Source: CAWIHS01 sp963836005 (GTDB taxonomy: Bacteria > Pseudomonadota > Gammaproteobacteria > GRL18). From it: a stretch of DNA of 64,000 nucleotides. Positions 60,406 to 64,000 of this stretch are shown one piece after another (the first letter of the stretch is position 1; the number at the start of each line of letters is the position of its first letter). Where the stretch lies: NCBI GenBank assembly GCA_963836005.1, contig CAWIHS010000006.1:310001-374000 (forward strand), in the 5' to 3' direction. Position numbers and translations under genes: made by a program. Below the pieces are notes generated by a model, which was given only the letters and a program-made list of their open reading frames with translations, ran no database searches and had not been told where the DNA came from.

Positions 60406-62136
60406 CTAATTGCATTCTTTAAATATCAGCGATGAACATGTCGCACATATTGTTTTATCCAGTCGCTTGTATATATGATGAATGGCCAGTGTCTTGTTAT
60501 CAAAGAAATGATCCGAGCCTATTTTTTTAATAAAACAGGTTTTGGCTGCAAATTCATAAACGGAAGATTTCATGCCGACAAAATAAAGGCCGCCGCCTTT
60601 TTGTTGCAATTGATTATTCTCTGAAACCAGGGCTTCAGCACCGGCCAAATCAATAAAGTTTACACCGGATGCATCGATCAGAATATGAAAAATCTGTTCA
60701 TTTTCTGCTATCTGACTGATCTTGTTTTGTATGTGATTAACAGAGCCGAAATAGATGGACATATCGATTCGAATAATTTTGAGTTGCGGACATTGTTTGA
60801 GTGGTTTCTTTTGAATATTAATCAATGAGCGTTTGCCTGTATCTGATTCAGTATCAATAGACAAGGTGGGTATATTAGGGGTAGATGTCTTTGCCAGAAA
60901 AAATACCAGGGATAACAGCACTCCCAGATAGATGGCAAACTCAAGCTCAAGGAACAACGTGGCAAAGAATGTCGTGAGCAGAATTGCCGTCTCAGATTTG
61001 CTGAATTTGAAGATGTTTTTAATATGATGAAGATCAATAAGATTGTATGCGACGAGTAAAATGACCCCACCCATGGCTGCCACCGGTAAATATGCGGTAA
61101 GTGGAGCGATTAGCAGGACAATAAGCATTAATAAAAGGGCGGCAAAAATGGCGGATAAAGGCGTTTTTGCACCCGCCTCGTAATTAATGCCTGAACGGGT
61201 AAATGAACCGGAACCGGCATAGCTGGAAAAAAAACTGCCTACCAGATTGGAAGCACCCTGACCAATAAACTCCTGATTTGAGTTAATACGCTGACTTGAA
61301 CGAGAGGCGACGGCTCGGCTGATTGAAACGGCTTCGATCAAGCCCAACAGGGCGACTGCGAATGCTTCAGGTGCCAGCATTTTGATCGTAACAAGAGAAA
61401 AATCAGGATGTGACAATGGCGGTAAATGTGCTGGAATTTCTCCAACCAGTGCAATGTCCTGTGTGTAACGTTGTAACACGATGGCAATTAAACTGCCGGC
61501 AACCATTCCCACCAAAAGGCCTGGGAGCTTTGGATAGAATTTTTTGATCAGCAGTGCTGTAATCAAAGTTACTGCAGCAATCGTCAGCAGGTAGGGATTG
61601 ATCTCTCCCACTGCGTAGAATATATCAACCCAGGTATGCACAAAGGATTCACCTTTGGGTATAGCAATACCCAGTATGTGTTTCATCTGACTGGTGACAA
61701 TTAAAATTGCAGCACCCGCGGTAAATCCAATAACCACCGTATGAGAGACAAAATTAACCAATGATCCCAGTCGCGCGAGACCAAAGGCCAGTTGATAAAT
61801 ACCAGCAAGAAATGTCAGGGTTAATGTCAGTGAGATAAATTCTGCACTACCAGGTTGAGCATGATGACTGATGGCGGAGAAGACCACTATCGAGATTGCC
61901 GTCGTGGGGCCGGACACCAGATGATTTGATGAACCAAATAAGGCAGCAATAATCGGGGTGACCATAGCTGTATACAGACCGTATTCTGGGGGCAGTCCGG
62001 CAATGGTTGCAAAGGCCACACCTTGTGGCAACACAATGACGGCACCTGTCAGACCGGCAAAAAAGTCTGCTTTTAGAGTGTCCTTGGTAATAAATTTAAA
62101 CCATTTCAGGAAGGGGAATATTGCCGCAAGATTCAT
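60406..62136 (-). CDS. SulP-family anion transporter with STAS domain
   Basis: The 576-residue protein starts at 62136 (MNLAAIFPFLKWFKFITKDTLKADFFAGLTGAVIVLPQGVAF) with GGAG upstream. The membrane core has GLPPEYGLYTAMVTPIIAALFGSSNHLVSGPTTAIS, the SulP signature, and AGSGSFTRSGINYEAGA. A STAS domain follows (about 450-555, LIDASGVNFIDLAGAEALV). Members carry sulfate, bicarbonate or dicarboxylates. In an autotrophic sulfur oxidiser both bicarbonate uptake and sulfate exchange are plausible. The end has CATCSSLIFKEC, an unusual Cys-rich tail. Confidence 0.94.
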   Translation of the reverse strand: MNLAAIFPFLKWFKFITKDTLKADFFAGLTGAVIVLPQGVAFATIAGLPPEYGLYTAMVTPIIAALFGSSNHLVSGPTTAISIVVFSAISHHAQPGSAEFISLTLTLTFLAGIYQLAFGLARLGSLVNFVSHTVVIGFTAGAAILIVTSQMKHILGIAIPKGESFVHTWVDIFYAVGEINPYLLTIAAVTLITALLIKKFYPKLPGLLVGMVAGSLIAIVLQRYTQDIALVGEIPAHLPPLSHPDFSLVTIKMLAPEAFAVALLGLIEAVSISRAVASRSSQRINSNQEFIGQGASNLVGSFFSSYAGSGSFTRSGINYEAGAKTPLSAIFAALLLMLIVLLIAPLTAYLPVAAMGGVILLVAYNLIDLHHIKNIFKFSKSETAILLTTFFATLFLELEFAIYLGVLLSLVFFLAKTSTPNIPTLSIDTESDTGKRSLINIQKKPLKQCPQLKIIRIDMSIYFGSVNHIQNKISQIAENEQIFHILIDASGVNFIDLAGAEALVSENNQLQQKGGGLYFVGMKSSVYEFAAKTCFIKKIGSDHFFDNKTLAIHHIYKRLDKTICATCSSLIFKECN

Positions 62137-62432
62137 GCTTTCTCCAGGTGAAGATGTATTATTAGATAACTCAGGATAGTGATATGTATGGCTGCGACAT
62201 ATGATTGTGACCGGCCTGCATGAACAACAGGTTATGCTTCAGAAGATGCACAAGAAAATCTGTTTGTTGTTGACCACCTGAGTATCAAGAATAAGAAAGA
62301 AGAGAAGAATTATAATACAATATTGAGTTTTATTGTACTTATTAAGCGCCTTTGCCCTGTTACAGTGTCTGCTTCTTAAGCAGAGCGGCGAAGTTCTGAT
62401 TGTAAAAGCCATTTATTCTCAAGCCCTGCAAA

Positions 62433-62470
62433 GGCAGGGGCCTGACGTTCGAATCGTCTCGGATGTGCCA
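62433..62470 (+). repeat. tRNA-Arg 3'-half fossil (possible att site)
   Basis: GGCAG then GACGTTCGAATCGTCTCGG (62444-62462, 19 bp identical to tRNA-Arg 35179-35197) and a terminal TGCCA in the same direction. The upstream sequence does not fold into an acceptor or D arm, so it is not a functional tRNA. Nothing else is seen in 62137-62575. Confidence 0.7.
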
Positions 62471-62575
62471 TATGCTTGTTTTACTGTAGTTTTTATCACT
62501 CAAACCCAACACGATCTGTGAATCAGAAGTTCTCTCCAAAGCTATGGATCAGTTTGCTGGTTACATAACTCCAAT

Positions 62576-63034
62576 TTAACTCTTTTCTCCCAGGTATATC
62601 GACATAGCTGTGAGCTTAGCAGAGGGCAGTATCTGTTTAAGAATCTGCGGGGATAGTGAAAGGCTGTTAAGCAGGCTGATGGCTATCCATTCTACGCCAA
62701 CCTGATGAGGATCAGGGTGATGCCCTGCTGCGGGTTGATAGGGTGTCATGAGCTTGCAGAGAAAAGCAAATTCGACTTTGTGTTTAATCATTTCAGGATT
62801 TGAGCGGGAGGGTCTTTTGTGTTCATAGATATTTACCAGGTCCAGTACCTGAACGCGGGCTGCAGCTTCTTCATGAACTTCCCGAATAACGGCCTGCTCG
62901 AGTGTTTCTCCAGGTTCCTGACCACCTCCCGGTAAGGTATAGACGATCTGCTCGTCCGGGTATTCCTTTTTAAGCAGTAATACCTTATCGCCATCCATAA
63001 TTATTGCTTTGGCGGTGTTTTTGGTCTTAATCAA
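62576..63034 (-). CDS. Nudix hydrolase
   Basis: The 152-residue protein carries the Nudix box GGGQEPGETLEQAVIREVHEEAA (GX5EX7REUXEEXGU with Ala as last small residue). The most plausible start is the TTG at 63034 (LIKTKNTAKAIIMDGDKVLLLKK), with GGGAA upstream. It overlaps the end of the preceding gene by 8 bp, so the two are translationally coupled. Members hydrolyse nucleoside diphosphates linked to another group; the substrate is unknown. Confidence 0.85.
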   Translation of the reverse strand: MIKTKNTAKAIIMDGDKVLLLKKEYPDEQIVYTLPGGGQEPGETLEQAVIREVHEEAAARVQVLDLVNIYEHKRPSRSNPEMIKHKVEFAFLCKLMTPYQPAAGHHPDPHQVGVEWIAISLLNSLSLSPQILKQILPSAKLTAMSIYLGEKS

Positions 63035-63332
63035 TGAAGTTTCCCGGCCCGCTTTTATCCTTTTCGATCTCAAGCGCTTTGCTGATGATTTCTTTGTATA
63101 ATTGAATGACTTTGCTGAACAGAACCTGTATGTCTTCGGGGCTGTCATCAACATAGTGCTTGTTTTCAAGTCCATCACGGATCACTTCTTCAAGGAAGTC
63201 GGTATCCATTTTACTGAGCGGATTACCGGCATCGACACTTTCTTTGATATCAAGGATCCTGGGTAGTCGATGTTTCTCAAATCGTTCAAAGAGGGCTTCT
63301 TTTATTAATCGCTGCTTGTCAGGCTCAGTCAT
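63027..63332 (-). CDS. Small helical protein of unknown function
   Basis: The 101-residue charged protein (MTEPDKQRLIKEALFERFEKHRLPRILDIKESVDAGNPLSKMD) is predicted all-helical. No membrane segment or metal motif is visible. It precedes and overlaps the Nudix gene on the minus strand. The family is not recognised. Confidence 0.7.
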   Translation of the reverse strand: MTEPDKQRLIKEALFERFEKHRLPRILDIKESVDAGNPLSKMDTDFLEEVIRDGLENKHYVDDSPEDIQVLFSKVIQLYKEIISKALEIEKDKSGPGNFID

Positions 63333-63482
63333 AGTATGCTCTGGTTCGTTGGTTAGATAGCTATTGAGTAGTTACATTATTTTCAGTATAGCATTAATAT
63401 AGAGTATGAGATTGTTATTAGTAATAAGCTTATATTGAGCTCTTACAGTTTTTCACATACTACAAAATAGTTAGGAGAGATG

Positions 63483-64000
63483 ATGATGTTTCATAGCAAG
63501 CAAGCCAGGATTTTTTTAATTTTCGTCAGTTTCCTGTTGTTGTCAGCCTGTAGTTCGACAAAACTGGTCAGCAGCTGGCACAAACCTGATGTTGCAGCTA
63601 CGCCGGTGAAACGTATATTGATTCTGGGCGTTATGCCGACTGATTTACAGCGGCGAACCATTGAAGATGCTTTTGTGCAGCGCCTGGCCAAGGAATCTGT
63701 AACCGGGATTGCAGGCTATACGCTGATGAGCAATCCGCAAGATTATGATGAAGTGGCTGACATTCGTGCAGCTGTCAGTCAGTCAGATGCTGATGCGGCC
63801 ATGATAATACGCCTGATTTCAGCCGAAGAACAGGAACGCTATGTGCCGCCGACTGTTGACTATATGCCTTCTTTTGGTATGGGTTATGGTTTTTATGATT
63901 ATTATGGCATGTCGTATCAGGCCGTGTATCGCCCCGGATATAAAACTATAGATCAGATTGTCAAGCTTGAAGCGACCATGTTTGCAACCAGGACAGAAGA
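63483..64000 (+). CDS. Outer-membrane-type lipoprotein (partial at window end)
   Basis: The frame is open from ATG 63483 (GGAG seven bases upstream) to the window edge. The N-terminus is a lipoprotein signal peptide with lipobox LLSAC (Cys about residue 23). STKLVSSWHKPDVAATPVKRILILGVMP follows, a pattern seen in DUF4136-like lipoproteins. Later VPPTVDYMPSFGMGYGFYDYYGMSY is Gly/Tyr-rich. Function unknown; the end is missing. Confidence 0.75.
   Translation, partial: MMFHSKQARIFLIFVSFLLLSACSSTKLVSSWHKPDVAATPVKRILILGVMPTDLQRRTIEDAFVQRLAKESVTGIAGYTLMSNPQDYDEVADIRAAVSQSDADAAMIIRLISAEEQERYVPPTVDYMPSFGMGYGFYDYYGMSYQAVYRPGYKTIDQIVKLEATMFATRTE

Noticed and set aside
62425..62470. Functional tRNA at the 3'-half fossil
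   Set aside because: The acceptor 5' strand and D-arm are missing and the anticodon arm is not a proper 5+7+5 stem-loop.

Overview
The window looks like a chromosomal stretch of a sulfur-oxidising, autotrophic gammaproteobacterium. The best clues are a secreted Gly/Trp/Asn-rich protein resembling sulfur globule envelope proteins (33970-34701, minus), a short proteobacterial phosphoribulokinase (Calvin cycle), ribose-5-phosphate isomerase, tandem trimeric porins, a gammaproteobacterial RecBCD set, an AmgK/MurU peptidoglycan-recycling pair and a SulP anion transporter. The genus cannot be named from sequence alone.

Layout. 1-166: 3' end of an alpha/beta hydrolase. 167-1247: nested short transposon-like repeats. 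1248-2102: rplM-rpsI. 3042-6054: two paralogous porins. 6232-10395: a giant FAD/Fe-S lactate/glycolate-type oxidoreductase carrying an 18-bp minisatellite in frame. 10497-13671: rpiA, ilvA, hemolysin III, an HMA-like protein. 14374-16721: a frameshifted amgK and murU, separated by nested repeats. 16760-19430: a carboxylate-amine ligase paired with an M14-type deacylase. 19512-21896: prk and purD. 22440-31969: recC, recB, recD, with a repeat inserted between recB and recD. 31982-34701: membrane proteins, a fatty acid hydroxylase family enzyme and the sulfur-globule-like protein. 35129-35205: tRNA-Arg(CCG).

35.2-62.4 kb is an accessory-looking region. It begins at the intact tRNA-Arg and ends at a fossil of a tRNA 3' half sharing 19 identical bases with it. 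It carries a cold-shock gene, lutABC behind a TRAP permease remnant, an N-type (alternative, possibly Na+-linked) F-ATPase operon, a K+ channel/permease operon, remnants of nhaD, istB and an NtrC-type regulator, a DASS/SLC13 transporter bounded by 50-bp direct repeats, a two-component system with two candidate target promoters (a methyltransferase and a YejM-like sulfatase), and a SulP transporter. Ion transport (Na+, K+, anions) and lactate oxidation are the themes. No integrase is visible, so mobility is inference. 62.5-64.0 kb: a Nudix hydrolase, a small helical protein and the start of a lipoprotein gene.

The most unusual material is the repeat load. Family A (ends GTAACTTCTCAATAAG, 8-bp target duplications), family B (ends GTAACTAYTCAGCGTA, 8-bp duplications) and family D (ends CATA...TATG, 10-bp duplications) are non-coding elements of about 80-300 bp of own sequence. 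They are nested in one another: A in B twice, D in C once. B and D share an identical 108-bp core despite different ends. Second in interest is the N-ATPase, whose alpha subunit has lost the P-loop Lys/Thr, whose c subunit lacks the first polar ion ligand, and whose operon shows no atpR.
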